Positions 1 to 8,058 of a stretch of 64,000 nucleotides of DNA are shown here, piece after piece. Location of the stretch: the NCBI RefSeq assembly GCF_003207795.1, contig NZ_NIRT01000016.1:1-64000 (forward strand), in the 5' to 3' direction. The translations under genes were made by a program, and so were the position numbers. The notes beneath the pieces are model-generated. The model made no database searches. It worked only from the letters and a program-made list of their open reading frames with translations, and was not told the origin of the DNA. Every line of letters begins with the position of its first letter. Position 1 is the first letter of the stretch. This stretch comes from Komagataeibacter nataicola (GTDB lineage: Bacteria > Pseudomonadota > Alphaproteobacteria > Acetobacterales > Acetobacteraceae).

Positions 1-43
1 CTGAAAGGCCACATCAACAGGCCTTACAGAAGACCGCACACGA

Positions 44-787
44 TCACACGTCAATATGGGTCAGAAAACTCTTGCATAACGGACGGTAACCACAGAAGAA
101 ATCCTGCCCGATATCAAGCTGCAGGTCGCCGCCGCGCAGGGAGATGACAAACGCCCCTTCAATGGCGGGCGCCCAGATCAGCTTGCCTTCAATCAGGCTT
201 TCGATGTGCTTGCGCACCGGGTAGCCTTCATCATCACCGCCGCTGACAGCCTCATACGCCCTGGCGCCGAGCACGATGGCATAGGGGCCGTTGACGCCCG
301 CAAGGCGCAACTCACTCAGGGCATCGGCAATGGCATGCGGATAATCCTTGACCGCTGCGGGCAGCTTGACATGCGCGTTGGATGTGGCCTGCGCGATCCC
401 GGCCATGCCGGCTGCGGCGTAGCCTGTGAAAATGGCGCGATCCTCGGCAAAGGCGATTTTCTTTGCCGCATCCTTCACCGGCTGCCAGTCGGCATCAAGC
501 GCGCCGCGTTCCACCGCATCGATTTCCGCGCGTGACAGGGTAAAGGGCACGCGCAGTTCCACCACCGGCAGCACGTCGCGCATTACGGCCTGCACGCCAT
601 CGTTCGGGGCATCGATGCGCCTGTCGCGCCCCGTGCCCACGGCGGCAAAGGCCGTGCCCTTGGGTTCGGAAACATCAACCACGCGCCGTCCGGCAAGGTG
701 ACGGCGCAGGGTGCGGGTGGCTTCTTCCTCGATTTCGGTCCAGGCGGCGGATGAAACGGGGGCGAGGTGTCTGTGCAGGTTGTTCAT
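44..787 (-). CDS. Type 1 encapsulin shell protein with altered C-terminus
   Basis: Shell protein of a family 1 encapsulin nanocompartment (HK97 fold), expected to self-assemble in the cytosol and enclose the peroxidase encoded just upstream. The N-terminus MNNLHRHLAP, the region around WQPVKDAAKKIAFAEDRAIF and the segments GPYAIVLG and IWAPAIEGAFV match my recollection of the family. At 247 residues it is short: family members are about 265. After LDIGQDFFCGY the usual long tail (loop, final strand, acidic/aromatic ESFTF-like motif) is replaced by 13 residues ending KSFLTHIDV. A strong AAGGA ribosome site sits before the ATG, 12 bp after the peroxidase stop, so the two are one operon. Identity is confident; whether the altered end still assembles is unknown. 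Confidence 0.9.
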   Translation of the reverse strand: MNNLHRHLAPVSSAAWTEIEEEATRTLRRHLAGRRVVDVSEPKGTAFAAVGTGRDRRIDAPNDGVQAVMRDVLPVVELRVPFTLSRAEIDAVERGALDADWQPVKDAAKKIAFAEDRAIFTGYAAAGMAGIAQATSNAHVKLPAAVKDYPHAIADALSELRLAGVNGPYAIVLGARAYEAVSGGDDEGYPVRKHIESLIEGKLIWAPAIEGAFVISLRGGDLQLDIGQDFFCGYRPLCKSFLTHIDV

Positions 788-799
788 GTCTGGTGTCCT

Positions 800-1819
800 T
801 TACTTCAATGATCCGATGCCCAGCGAACCGGTGGGTACAGCTACGGGTTGCGGTGCCGCGGGCGGGGGAGGCGCCACGGCGGCCTGTGGCGCAGGCAGGT
901 CGGGTGCTGCATCAAGAAAATCAGAGGTGGGAATGAAGAACAGGTTGCCCGTCACCGCCGTGCTGACATCAAGCAGCCGGTCGTAATTGCCTGGCGGCAG
1001 GCCCACGAACATGTTGTCGAGCATCCGTTCGATGCGCGCGGGCGAGCGGGCATAACCGATGAAATAGGTGCCGAACTCGCCCGTACCCACCGTGCCAAAG
1101 GGCATGTTGTCGCGCACGATCTGAAGCTGCTGGCCGTTTTCTTCAATATTGGTCAGCACATTGTGGGCATAGCTGGGCTTGGCGGCCTCGGGCAGTTCAA
1201 TATCCGAGACCTTCCTGCGGCCAATGATGTGCTCCTGTACCTCGGTGGGTATGGCATCCCATTTCTTCAGGTCATGCAGGTATTTCTGGATGATGACATA
1301 ACTGCCGCCCTGAAAGGCCGGGTCTTCATCACCGATCAGCGTTGCGTCACGGGCGGGCTGGTCCACCGGGTTTTCGGTGCCATCGACAAAACCGAGCAGG
1401 TCGCGGGCATCGAAATACTTGAACCCGTGTACTTCATCCACCACCGTGGCCACACCTTCAAGCCGCGAGACGATGGCGGTGGCGAGTTCAAAGCACAGGT
1501 CCATCCGGGTTGCGCGGATATGGAACAGGAGGTCGCCCGGCGTGGAGGGGGCGTGGTGCACGCCATTGATTTCGGCAAACGGGTGCAGGTCCATCGGGCG
1601 CGGCGCGCCGAACAGGCGGTCCCATGCCTGCGATCCTATACCGGTGATGCAGCTCAGCCGACCATCATCAATACGGAATCCGACACCGCGCACAAGCGAG
1701 GACAGGTCTCCCATCAGGTCGCGCACCTGGGGGCCGACCTCGGTGTCGGGGCTGAGGGTCAGGACAAGGAAAACCGCAGCCTGGGTCAGCTTTGTGTCAA
1801 TGGGTTGGGGTGTGGGCAA
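800..1819 (-). CDS. DyP-type heme peroxidase, encapsulin cargo
   Basis: Dye-decolourising peroxidase that uses H2O2 on a broad range of reductants and is packed inside the encapsulin shell encoded downstream. The DyP signature GFVDGTEN is at residues 143-150 (catalytic Asp146), the proximal heme His is in SYAHN (His219) and the distal Arg in IVRDNMPFG (Arg236). After the catalytic domain (to about residue 302) comes a Pro/Ala-rich flexible linker (303-330), then GSLGIGSLK, the textbook encapsulin targeting peptide, at the very C-terminus. The start appears to be TTG at 1819, preceded by AGGGAG. The next gene starts 12 bp after the stop. Length 339 is normal for a cargo DyP with linker. Confidence 0.95.
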   Translation of the reverse strand: MPTPQPIDTKLTQAAVFLVLTLSPDTEVGPQVRDLMGDLSSLVRGVGFRIDDGRLSCITGIGSQAWDRLFGAPRPMDLHPFAEINGVHHAPSTPGDLLFHIRATRMDLCFELATAIVSRLEGVATVVDEVHGFKYFDARDLLGFVDGTENPVDQPARDATLIGDEDPAFQGGSYVIIQKYLHDLKKWDAIPTEVQEHIIGRRKVSDIELPEAAKPSYAHNVLTNIEENGQQLQIVRDNMPFGTVGTGEFGTYFIGYARSPARIERMLDNMFVGLPPGNYDRLLDVSTAVTGNLFFIPTSDFLDAAPDLPAPQAAVAPPPPAAPQPVAVPTGSLGIGSLK

Positions 1820-1966
1820 TGCTTTCGAACTCCCTGCAGAAACGCGCGCAACGCTTATGGCGGCCTAGCATAAGGAGGTGGCGGGGCGTGGCAAGATGGG
1901 GCGGCAGGGGGCAGGTAGGCGGATTGAGCACGCGGCCGCCCGGTTATGGGCCTGTCGGGCCGGCTG

Positions 1967-2617
1967 TTAAAATATTTCCATGATTTTATGCCGGTCCAGT
2001 ATGATGCGCTGTGATGAGAGGCGTTTGATCAGCCGCATGTCTTCAAGTTCCTTGAGCATGCGGCTTGTCGTTTCAACGGCGAAGCCGAGGTAGTCGGCAA
2101 TATCCTTGCGGTCCATGGCCAGGGTCAGGATATTGGAGTGTCGATCATAGAAATCGGCCTGTTTGCTGCATTCAAGCAGAAAACCCGCCAGCCGCTTGAG
2201 CACAAGCGGGTAGGTGGCCAGCAGCAGGTGGCGCTGCGCCGCCCTGGTGTAATTGAGCGCCTGCTGCAGGAACAGGGTCTGGATGCGCGGATGGATCTCG
2301 ATCAGGTTGAGCAGCGCGGAATAGGGGATCTGGAACAGGTAGGTATCTACCAGTGCAATGGCGGAGGCGGGATAGACCCCGTCTTCAATGGTGCCGAACA
2401 TGTCGTCGGGCCATATGAAGGCAAAGATATGGTTGCGGCCATCATTCAGCTGATGTTCCAGCCGCACGGCGCCCGAACGGATGCGGTAGACATATCTGCC
2501 TGCTTCGCCCTGAGTATAGATACGGCGCTTCGCGGGTCTGTGTATTTTCGTGGAGATCGCATTTAACGCCTCCCGTTCTTTGTCAGTAAGCGTAAAATCT
2601 CTGAACATCATGAACAT
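1967..2617 (-). CDS. Crp/Fnr family transcription regulator
   Basis: Cyclic-nucleotide-binding-like sensor domain (about residues 15-125), dimer helix, and a C-terminal winged HTH (about 165-205). The recognition helix carries ETTSR (182-186), the E..SR arrangement that reads TTGAT-type half-sites in FNR-like proteins. Only one Cys is present (Cys150) and there is no N-terminal cysteine cluster, so it is not an oxygen-sensing Fe-S FNR; the ligand is unknown. It lies downstream of a TetR gene on the same strand, and a perfect 19-bp palindrome lies 99 bp upstream of its start. The N-terminus MFMMF offers several ATGs; the longest is given. Confidence 0.85.
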   Translation of the reverse strand: MFMMFRDFTLTDKEREALNAISTKIHRPAKRRIYTQGEAGRYVYRIRSGAVRLEHQLNDGRNHIFAFIWPDDMFGTIEDGVYPASAIALVDTYLFQIPYSALLNLIEIHPRIQTLFLQQALNYTRAAQRHLLLATYPLVLKRLAGFLLECSKQADFYDRHSNILTLAMDRKDIADYLGFAVETTSRMLKELEDMRLIKRLSSQRIILDRHKIMEIF

Positions 2618-2715
2618 CTATATGCAGGGACGCGTTGTTTTTTATGTTTTCGTCAAGGCTTCGCCCGCATGGTGGGTGGCCACCTGTAAGGGGGTCTTAC
2701 TTTTAACACCCATAT

Positions 2716-2734
2716 ATACGATACCGTATCGTAT
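2716..2734. promoter_or_regulatory. Perfect 19-bp palindrome, candidate TetR operator
   Basis: ATACGATAC, one central C, then GTATCGTAT: nine-base perfect arms in the 225-bp gap between the TetR gene (2843-3499) and the Crp/Fnr gene (start 2617). Size and symmetry fit a TetR-family dimer site. Placed 99 bp upstream of the Crp/Fnr start, it suggests the TetR protein controls that gene. Binding is inferred. Confidence 0.5.
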
Positions 2735-2760
2735 CGCAACATGGCATATATAAAGCCACT

Positions 2761-2845
2761 ATAAAAAAGTATCTGTCGCAGCATCTGAAAAAGCTTCAGA
2801 GAAATGCCGCCTTCCTGAAAAAAAGACGACATCCGGCAACCCTTA
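2761..2845. repeat. Composite palindromic intergenic repeat, copy 1
   Basis: Carries both modules of the dispersed family, GAAAAAGCTTC and GCCGCCTTC..GAAAAAAAG, with an AT-rich outer edge (ATAAAAAAGT). It begins at the stop codon of the TetR gene. Fairly diverged. Confidence 0.55.
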
Positions 2846-3499
2846 TTCCTCCTTGATGCAGATGCCTGAAGTGAAGATCTGCCAGGCGCGTTCAAAGAAG
2901 CGCGCGCGCATCTGCGGATCATGCAGCCTGTTCAGGCGCAGCATGGTGTTCTGGAGCGGCCATCCCAGGATCAGGCTTATCAGGACCCGGGCCGTCTCTT
3001 CATGGTCGGGAGAGTGGATGCGCCCCGCATCGGCGGCGGCCTTGATAAGGCGGCTCAGCGTGGCCACGAAGGGTTCCACGATGGTGTGCATCATGTCATC
3101 CACGACAGAGGCGATGCGATGCCCATCTGCAATAACGATGCGGTAGGCTTCAAGCGTTTCGGGCCGCAGCATGAAGTCAAGGAAGAACTGGCTGATTTCA
3201 CGCGTGGCGAGCAGCGGGTCGGTGGAGGAAGCCTCGACCGCGCCCGCCGCCTCGAGCAGCAACGTGCCGCGTGCCGCCACCACCGCGCGGAACAGGTCTT
3301 CCTTTGATGCGTAGCGTCGGTACAGGCTGGCCTTGCTGCACTCCGCCACGCGCGCGATCCGTTCAAGCGACGTGGCGGCGTAACCCTGCTTGATGAATAA
3401 TGCCGTTGCAACTTCAAGAACATGCCGGTCAAGTTGTGCCGAGCCTTCAGGCGTCGGGCGTCCGCCCGTATGTGGCGGTCTTGATGATACGTCAGACAT
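2843..3499 (-). CDS. TetR/AcrR family repressor
   Basis: One-component regulator of 218 residues. The N-terminal TetR HTH spans about residues 22-75 (ATALFIKQGYAATSLERIA, then CSKASLYRRYASKEDLF), followed by an all-helical ligand and dimer domain. An N-terminal Pro/Gly-rich tail of about 20 residues precedes the HTH. AAGGGACG lies upstream of the ATG and supports this start. The ligand cannot be read from sequence. Downstream on the same strand lie a 9+1+9 palindrome and the Crp/Fnr gene, a likely target. An AACATA...TATGTT inverted repeat (3549-3566) lies upstream of its own start and may be autoregulatory. Confidence 0.9.
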   Translation of the reverse strand: MSDVSSRPPHTGGRPTPEGSAQLDRHVLEVATALFIKQGYAATSLERIARVAECSKASLYRRYASKEDLFRAVVAARGTLLLEAAGAVEASSTDPLLATREISQFFLDFMLRPETLEAYRIVIADGHRIASVVDDMMHTIVEPFVATLSRLIKAAADAGRIHSPDHEETARVLISLILGWPLQNTMLRLNRLHDPQMRARFFERAWQIFTSGICIKEE

Positions 3500-3548
3500 T
3501 TTTCGTCCCTTACTACTCCAGCCGTCAGTCGTTCATGTCATGCCACGA

Positions 3549-3566
3549 AACATAACATGATATGTT
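3549..3566. promoter_or_regulatory. AACATA-N6-TATGTT inverted repeat upstream of TetR gene
   Basis: Perfect six-base arms with a six-base centre, 50 bp upstream of the TetR start at 3499. Candidate operator or promoter element; its sequence differs from the 2716-2734 palindrome, so both are unlikely to bind the same protein. Confidence 0.3.
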
Positions 3567-3675
3567 GGGCCTGCTGCCATTCAGCCCTACAATCCAGCCT
3601 GTCGCCACGGAGATGCCAGAACGGCGGTTCGTGTTCAAATGGTCATTGCGAATGGGTGGTTCGCCATGTTTCGTA

Positions 3676-4122
3676 CTATCTGCTTCCCTTCAGGCGGAAG
3701 GAAAGCCGTGCGATCTGCCCGGACAGGAAAGCGCCCCGGGTGTGTGCGACGAGATTGATGTCCACGCCCCGGCCATTTTCCATGACAAGGCCCGCCGTGC
3801 CGTGGTGGATGGTGGCCGTGCCGCCCACGCTCCAGTACGTGCCATTGAAGTCCTGCAGGCGGGCGAGATTGCGCACGCAGCCCTGACCCGACAGCGCCAT
3901 GCCGCCCACGCTCAGCATGCCGCCGCCCCGAATGGTGAAGGGATAGGCATGCGTGCCGTCATACAGCGTGCCCCGCCCCCACACATAACCGACCCCGACG
4001 GCGATATGGTGCGCCGAGAGTTCGATCCGGGCATCCGTGGCCGCGCACGTTGCCTGCGCCGTGCCATGAAGGGCCAGAAAGCTGGCGAGGGCCAGAAGGC
4101 CTGTATGCCGGAAGCGGTTCAT
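3676..4122 (-). CDS. Conserved-looking exported protein, function unknown
   Basis: 148 residues if translation starts at ATG 4122, which gives a clean signal peptide (MNRFRHTGLLALASFLALHG then TAQA cleavage) followed by a glycine-rich mature domain. A longer frame to 4299 exists but its N-terminal part is Arg/Cys-rich and lacks a secretion signal. The mature part has the pattern GYVWGRGTLYDGTHAYPFTIRG ... VRNLARLQDFNGTYWSVGG, which reads like a small periplasmic beta-rich protein; it recalls EipA/DUF1134-type sequences, but only weakly. Two Cys in the mature part (ATCAATD and GQGCVRN) could form a disulfide. No operon partner: neighbours are separated by gaps of 176 and 308 bp. Confidence 0.6.
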   Translation of the reverse strand: MNRFRHTGLLALASFLALHGTAQATCAATDARIELSAHHIAVGVGYVWGRGTLYDGTHAYPFTIRGGGMLSVGGMALSGQGCVRNLARLQDFNGTYWSVGGTATIHHGTAGLVMENGRGVDINLVAHTRGAFLSGQIARLSFRLKGSR

Positions 4123-4430
4123 CACGTGATCCAGTGAAAGAAGTGCGGACGCCATTCGCTCCTTGAACAGAACGGTTCGGTTTCGTTTAATTGAGGGCAA
4201 AAGGCCAGTCAATGACAAAACAGGCCGACCGCAGCACTTCCCGCGCCGGGTGTGGGGTGAACAGTTGTCTGGAAACAGTGCAGCGCGATGCCCGTCCACA
4301 ATCGCCGCTTTATTTTAGGGCGGCGATTGAAAAAGCAGGTCCAATAATAGACGAAAATCATAAAAGTTTTCGGTGAAGCTTTTTCAAAAAGCTTCGGAAG
4401 GCATCGCCTGAAGGTATTAAGGCACCGGTT
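4123..4430. other. Non-coding gap with one repeat copy
   Basis: 308 bp between two minus-strand genes. It holds repeat copy 2 (4361-4410) and an AT-rich tract before it. I see no convincing short gene. Confidence 0.6.
4361..4410. repeat. Composite palindromic intergenic repeat, copy 2
   Basis: TAAAAGTTTTCGGTGAAGCT followed by TTTTCAAAAAGCTTCGG: outer AAAGTTTTCGG edge plus one full GAAGCTTTTT/AAAAAGCTTC palindrome. The GCCGCC module is missing or degraded. Confidence 0.75.
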
Positions 4431-5357
4431 TTACCGGCTGTCGCGGCGTAGTTCATAAGCGCGCAGGTTCAGGTCCGTCAGACCGAGAATGGGGGTGGCA
4501 ACGCCATGCATGCGGGCGCGGGTGACAAGATCGCCAATAATCTGCTGCGCTTCCACCGGGGCGCCCTGCGAAAGGTCGCGGAACATGGAGGAGGTCAGCG
4601 TGGAATCCGGCTGCGTCAGTCTTTTGACAATGCCGTTTATGGTGTCGTCTGCCAGCGGGTAGCCGGCGGCTGCGGCAATCGAGGTGCATTCCTTTATCGT
4701 GGCGTGCACGAAATCGGTGCCCCCGGCCAGGCGGGCCACCTCGCCTACATTCGCGCGCATGAGGCAGCATAGCGTGCCCAGCGAGGCCAGAAGCGACCAT
4801 TTGTTCCACATATCCTGCATGATGTGGGGCGAGGGCACGGTATCGAACCCCGGCGCACGCAGGGCTTCGGCCATGGTGCTGGCATCCTGCCCCGCCACCA
4901 GGGGGCCGAATACCAGCCGGGGGGTGACACCAGCCTGATGGATGCGGCCTTCGCCGTCGAGGCTGCTGACAATGAAGCAGGTACCCCCCATGACCGCCTC
5001 ATGGCCAAAGCGGCTGGACAGCACATCAAGGTGCTGCATGCCATTGAGCAGCGGTATGATGCGTGTCTGCGGGCCGATGGCGGGGGCCATGTCTACTATC
5101 GCGGCGGCAAGGGAGTAGGCTTTTACACTCAGGATGACGATGTCATGGGGTTGGGTGAGCTGATCCGCCGTGACCATGCGCGGCGTAAGCGTTGCATCAC
5201 CAAGCGGGCTGACAAGGCACAGCCCTGTTGCGCTAAGCTGCGCCTGCCGCCGCGGGCGCACGAGAAACGTTACATCATGGCCAGAAGCGGCGAGGCGCGC
5301 GCCAAAATAGCCCCCCACGGCACCCGCGCCGACAACAAGAATCTTTGGAGTCATCAT
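4431..5357 (-). CDS. Ketopantoate reductase family (PanE/ApbA-like) oxidoreductase
   Basis: NADPH-dependent 2-dehydropantoate 2-reductase family. From ATG 5357 the protein is 308 residues and opens with a Rossmann motif, KILVVGAGAVGGYFGARLA. The N-terminal half binds NADPH; the C-terminal helical half (from about residue 180, with a Lys/Asn-containing MWNKWSLLASLGTLCC stretch) matches the ApbA C-terminal domain. A longer frame exists, but GGAAA just upstream and the Rossmann start favour 5357. Many bacteria carry paralogues of this family acting on other 2-keto acids, so panE itself is not certain. It is divergent from an IclR regulator across a strong palindrome (5511-5539). Confidence 0.85.
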   Translation of the reverse strand: MMTPKILVVGAGAVGGYFGARLAASGHDVTFLVRPRRQAQLSATGLCLVSPLGDATLTPRMVTADQLTQPHDIVILSVKAYSLAAAIVDMAPAIGPQTRIIPLLNGMQHLDVLSSRFGHEAVMGGTCFIVSSLDGEGRIHQAGVTPRLVFGPLVAGQDASTMAEALRAPGFDTVPSPHIMQDMWNKWSLLASLGTLCCLMRANVGEVARLAGGTDFVHATIKECTSIAAAAGYPLADDTINGIVKRLTQPDSTLTSSMFRDLSQGAPVEAQQIIGDLVTRARMHGVATPILGLTDLNLRAYELRRDSR

Positions 5358-5510
5358 GGTGTTTTCCGCCTGTATCCGGTCCTGCGTTTCAATGTGAATC
5401 TGCTCCCGTCCTGCCGGGGCGGTCAAGCCGGCAGGCGCGTGGGGGCGGCCTGATGGCTCACGCTGCATGGCCATGCGCTCCCTCTTGTAACCGGTTATTT
5501 TTCAGGTAAG

Positions 5511-5539
5511 GGCATGTTCCGGGCCTGCCCGGTCATGCC
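5511..5539. promoter_or_regulatory. Long inverted repeat between PanE-like and IclR genes
   Basis: GGCATGTTCCGGGC, two-base centre, GCCCGGTCATGCC, with a single unpaired base. It sits in the divergent promoter region, 28 bp before the IclR start. Placement suggests an IclR dimer/tetramer site controlling both genes; an RNA hairpin in the iclR leader is also possible. Confidence 0.45.
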
Positions 5540-5566
5540 GCGCCGGGAGGCATGCAGGAGGGTGAC

Positions 5567-6298
5567 ATGGCCAGCACGCCAAAACGGATCCAGTCCATCG
5601 TGCGTTCCGCCGCCATTCTGGAAATTATGGCCCAGGCCGGTGGCAGCGCGCGGCTGGGCGAAATCGCGGCAAGGGCGGGCATGGAAAAAACCACCGCCCA
5701 CAACATTCTCCAGACCCTCGACCACCTGGGCTACGTGCAGCGCAGACCGGGTGACATGCGCTATCATCTGGGCGGGCGCATTCTCAACCTGTCGCGCATC
5801 ATGGGCGATGACCATGGCTTGCGCGCGCGCATGCGCCCTACGCTCGAGGCCATTGCGCGGCAGAGCGGGGCGACCGTGCACCTTGGCGTGCCCAGCGGGG
5901 ATGAAGCCGCCTATCTGGACCGGGTGGACCCCCACGCCCCCGGGGTTCCGGCCCCGGCCGCGCAGCGGCGCGAAACCATCGAGGGCTCGGCGGTGGGGCT
6001 GGTGTTCCTGGCCTTCGTGCCCGGCATGGGCCAGCGCGTGCTCAGCACCCGTGCCCATGCGCTTGATGGCCATGTGCGCGAGCAGATCGAGGCCGTACGA
6101 CTCAAGGGCTATGCCCTTGATCTTGAAAGCTACCGCCCCGGCCAGAACGCGGTGGCCGTGCCGTGGCGGGAGCAGGGCGAGGTGCGGGCCGCCATTGCCA
6201 TAACCGGCTCCTGCGCCGACCTGCCGCGCCCGCGTCTGGTGCGGCTGGCGTGGATGATGATGCAGCACGTGGCGCGCGCCACGGTTCAGCAATGTTGA
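5567..6298 (+). CDS. IclR family transcription regulator
   Basis: 243 residues: N-terminal winged HTH (about residues 10-70; LGEIAARAGMEKTTAHNIL is the recognition region) and a C-terminal GAF-like effector domain (from about 80: GATVHLGVPSGDEAAYLDRV). The start at 5567 is chosen because AGGAGGG lies six bases before it; a frame with ATG at 5552 would put that ribosome site inside the gene. Divergent from the PanE-like gene and followed by a GlcG-like gene and an MFS pump, so it probably controls one or both sides. Effector unknown. Confidence 0.9.
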   Translation: MASTPKRIQSIVRSAAILEIMAQAGGSARLGEIAARAGMEKTTAHNILQTLDHLGYVQRRPGDMRYHLGGRILNLSRIMGDDHGLRARMRPTLEAIARQSGATVHLGVPSGDEAAYLDRVDPHAPGVPAPAAQRRETIEGSAVGLVFLAFVPGMGQRVLSTRAHALDGHVREQIEAVRLKGYALDLESYRPGQNAVAVPWREQGEVRAAIAITGSCADLPRPRLVRLAWMMMQHVARATVQQC

Positions 6299-6385
6299 AC
6301 AAATCGGGATTTTGGTAATTGGTGTGTTACGCCCGCGCAGGCGAGGGGCTAGGCTGCGCTTTTTGTGCAAGCCATGGAAACCGAC

Positions 6386-6784
6386 ATGAAACTGACCGAT
6401 GCGATGACCATGATGGAGGCCGCCCTGGCCGAGGCGCGCAAGCGCGGGTTTGGCGTGTGCATTTCCATCGTGGATGCCGGGGCGTGGCCCGTGGCCTTTA
6501 CCCGCATGGATGGCGTGCCGCTGGGCCTGATCGATGTTGCGACCAAGAAGGCGCGCACGGCGGCCCTGTTTCATATGGACAGCGCCGACCTGGCCACGAT
6601 CGCCCGCCCCGAGGGCGCGGCTTACACGCTGGAGAACACCAATGGCGGCCTGACCAGCTTTGGCGGTGGCCTCGTGCTTAGGGGCGCGCATGGCAGCGTG
6701 GTCGGCGCGATCGGTGTGTCTGGCGCGCCCACGGAAGATGACATCGCCATTGCCCGCATCGCCGCGAATATGCTCGGGGCCTGA
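6386..6784 (+). CDS. GlcG/HbpS family small protein
   Basis: About 132 residues, starting MKLTDAMTMMEAALAEA, with the family-typical core (VCISIVDAGAWPVAFTRMDG, TKKARTAALF, GGLVLRG, GAIGVSG). Members include GlcG of glycolate loci and heme-binding HbpS; many sit beside dehydrogenases or transporters without a proven reaction. ATG 6386 has GGAAA upstream; ATG 6374 and GTG 6365 are alternatives. It lies 87 bp after the IclR gene and 31 bp before an MFS pump, so GlcG and the pump are probably cotranscribed. Confidence 0.85.
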   Translation: MKLTDAMTMMEAALAEARKRGFGVCISIVDAGAWPVAFTRMDGVPLGLIDVATKKARTAALFHMDSADLATIARPEGAAYTLENTNGGLTSFGGGLVLRGAHGSVVGAIGVSGAPTEDDIAIARIAANMLGA

Positions 6785-6815
6785 GCGCCCCCTTTACCTG
6801 ACCGGATCCGCCCAT

Positions 6816-8048
6816 ATGACCCAGACCGCACCCCCCGCAGGCGGGGTAGCCCCCATCACGGCGCCCCATGGGGCAAAGGCTGCTTTCTTCGTCCTCACCT
6901 TTGGCACGTTCGTGGTTGGCACGGGTGAGTTCGCCATCATGGGCATGCTGCCCGAATTTGCATCCTCGCTGGGGCTGTCCGCCTCCGATGCGGGGCATGC
7001 CATTACGGCCTATGCGCTGGGCGTGGTGGTGGGGGCGCCGCTCATCACCATTCTGGGCGCGCGCCTGTCGCGGCGTGAACTGCTGCTGATCCTGTTTGCC
7101 CTGTTCTGCTGCGCCAACCTGCTCAGCGTGGCCATGCCCACGCCGGAGCTGGTGGAGGTGGCCCGCTTCATCACCGGCCTGCCGCATGGCGCGCTGATCG
7201 GCATCTCGGCGCTTGTCGGCGCCTCGATGGTGGAGCGCGCGCGGCGTGGCTGGGCCGTGGGGCGCATCCTGTCGGGCATTGCCATTTCCACCCTGGTGGG
7301 GGCGCCGTTCTCCACATTCGCCGCCGATCATTTTGGCTGGCGCATCGCCTATCTCATCATCGCGGCGCTGGGGCTGCTGACGGTGGCGGGAATCTGGCGC
7401 TATATCCCTACAGACCCGCCCAATCGCAAGAACTCCCCGCTGAAGGAGATCCGCGCGCTGGCCAGCACGCAGGTACTGCTCACGCTGGTGACGGCGTCGA
7501 TCGGCTTTGGCGGCATGTTCGCCATCTATACCTACCTGACCAGCGTGCTGCAGAACGTGACGCATGTGCCTGAATGGCGCATCATGATCTACATGATCGT
7601 GTGCGGCGCGGGCATGCTGATCGGCGCGAATGTGGGCGCGTGGATCGTGGACCGCAACCTCGACCGTGCCGCCCTGCTGGCGCTGGGGGGCAGTGCGGTG
7701 GTCATGCTGGCCTTTCCGTTTGTGCTGCATAACGAGCCGGCCCTCATGCTCGATGTGCTGCTCGTGCCTGCCTTCGTCAACGCGCTTGGTCCGGCATTGC
7801 AGACCCGGCTGATGGACTTTGCAGGCGATGCGCAGACACTTGCAGCCTCGCTCAACCATTCGGCGTTCAACATCGCCAACGCGCTTGGCGCATCATTGGG
7901 CAGCGCCCTGCTGGCGCGGCAGTTCGGGTATGGCGCGTTGGGCGTGGGCGGCGCGGTGCTGTCGGCCGGGGGGCTTGTAGTCTACCTGCTGGCCATTGCC
8001 CTGCTCCGGCGCAGCGGGCAGGTGGAGGTGCGTGGCGATATTGAGTGA
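6816..8048 (+). CDS. MFS transporter, DHA1 drug/sugar efflux type
   Basis: 410 residues from ATG 6816 with twelve predicted membrane helices. The first opens AAFFVLTFGTFVVGTGEFAI, typical of the AraJ/YdhP-like branch of DHA1 pumps; the loop 2-3 motif appears as GARLSRRELLLI. Likely proton-driven export of small molecules or sugars. A paralogue with the same helix-1 signature and a similar mid-protein segment (IGFGGMFAIYTYL here, VGFGGIFCVYTYL there) is at 57640-58866. The frame extends upstream into the GlcG gene, but the ATG at 6816 is the credible start. Substrate unknown. Confidence 0.9.
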   Translation: MTQTAPPAGGVAPITAPHGAKAAFFVLTFGTFVVGTGEFAIMGMLPEFASSLGLSASDAGHAITAYALGVVVGAPLITILGARLSRRELLLILFALFCCANLLSVAMPTPELVEVARFITGLPHGALIGISALVGASMVERARRGWAVGRILSGIAISTLVGAPFSTFAADHFGWRIAYLIIAALGLLTVAGIWRYIPTDPPNRKNSPLKEIRALASTQVLLTLVTASIGFGGMFAIYTYLTSVLQNVTHVPEWRIMIYMIVCGAGMLIGANVGAWIVDRNLDRAALLALGGSAVVMLAFPFVLHNEPALMLDVLLVPAFVNALGPALQTRLMDFAGDAQTLAASLNHSAFNIANALGASLGSALLARQFGYGALGVGGAVLSAGGLVVYLLAIALLRRSGQVEVRGDIE

Positions 8049-8058
8049 GTGGGAGCGC

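Noticed and set aside
1967-2617. Oxygen-sensing FNR
   Set aside because: The N-terminal cysteine cluster is missing; only one Cys is present, so only Crp/Fnr family is claimed.
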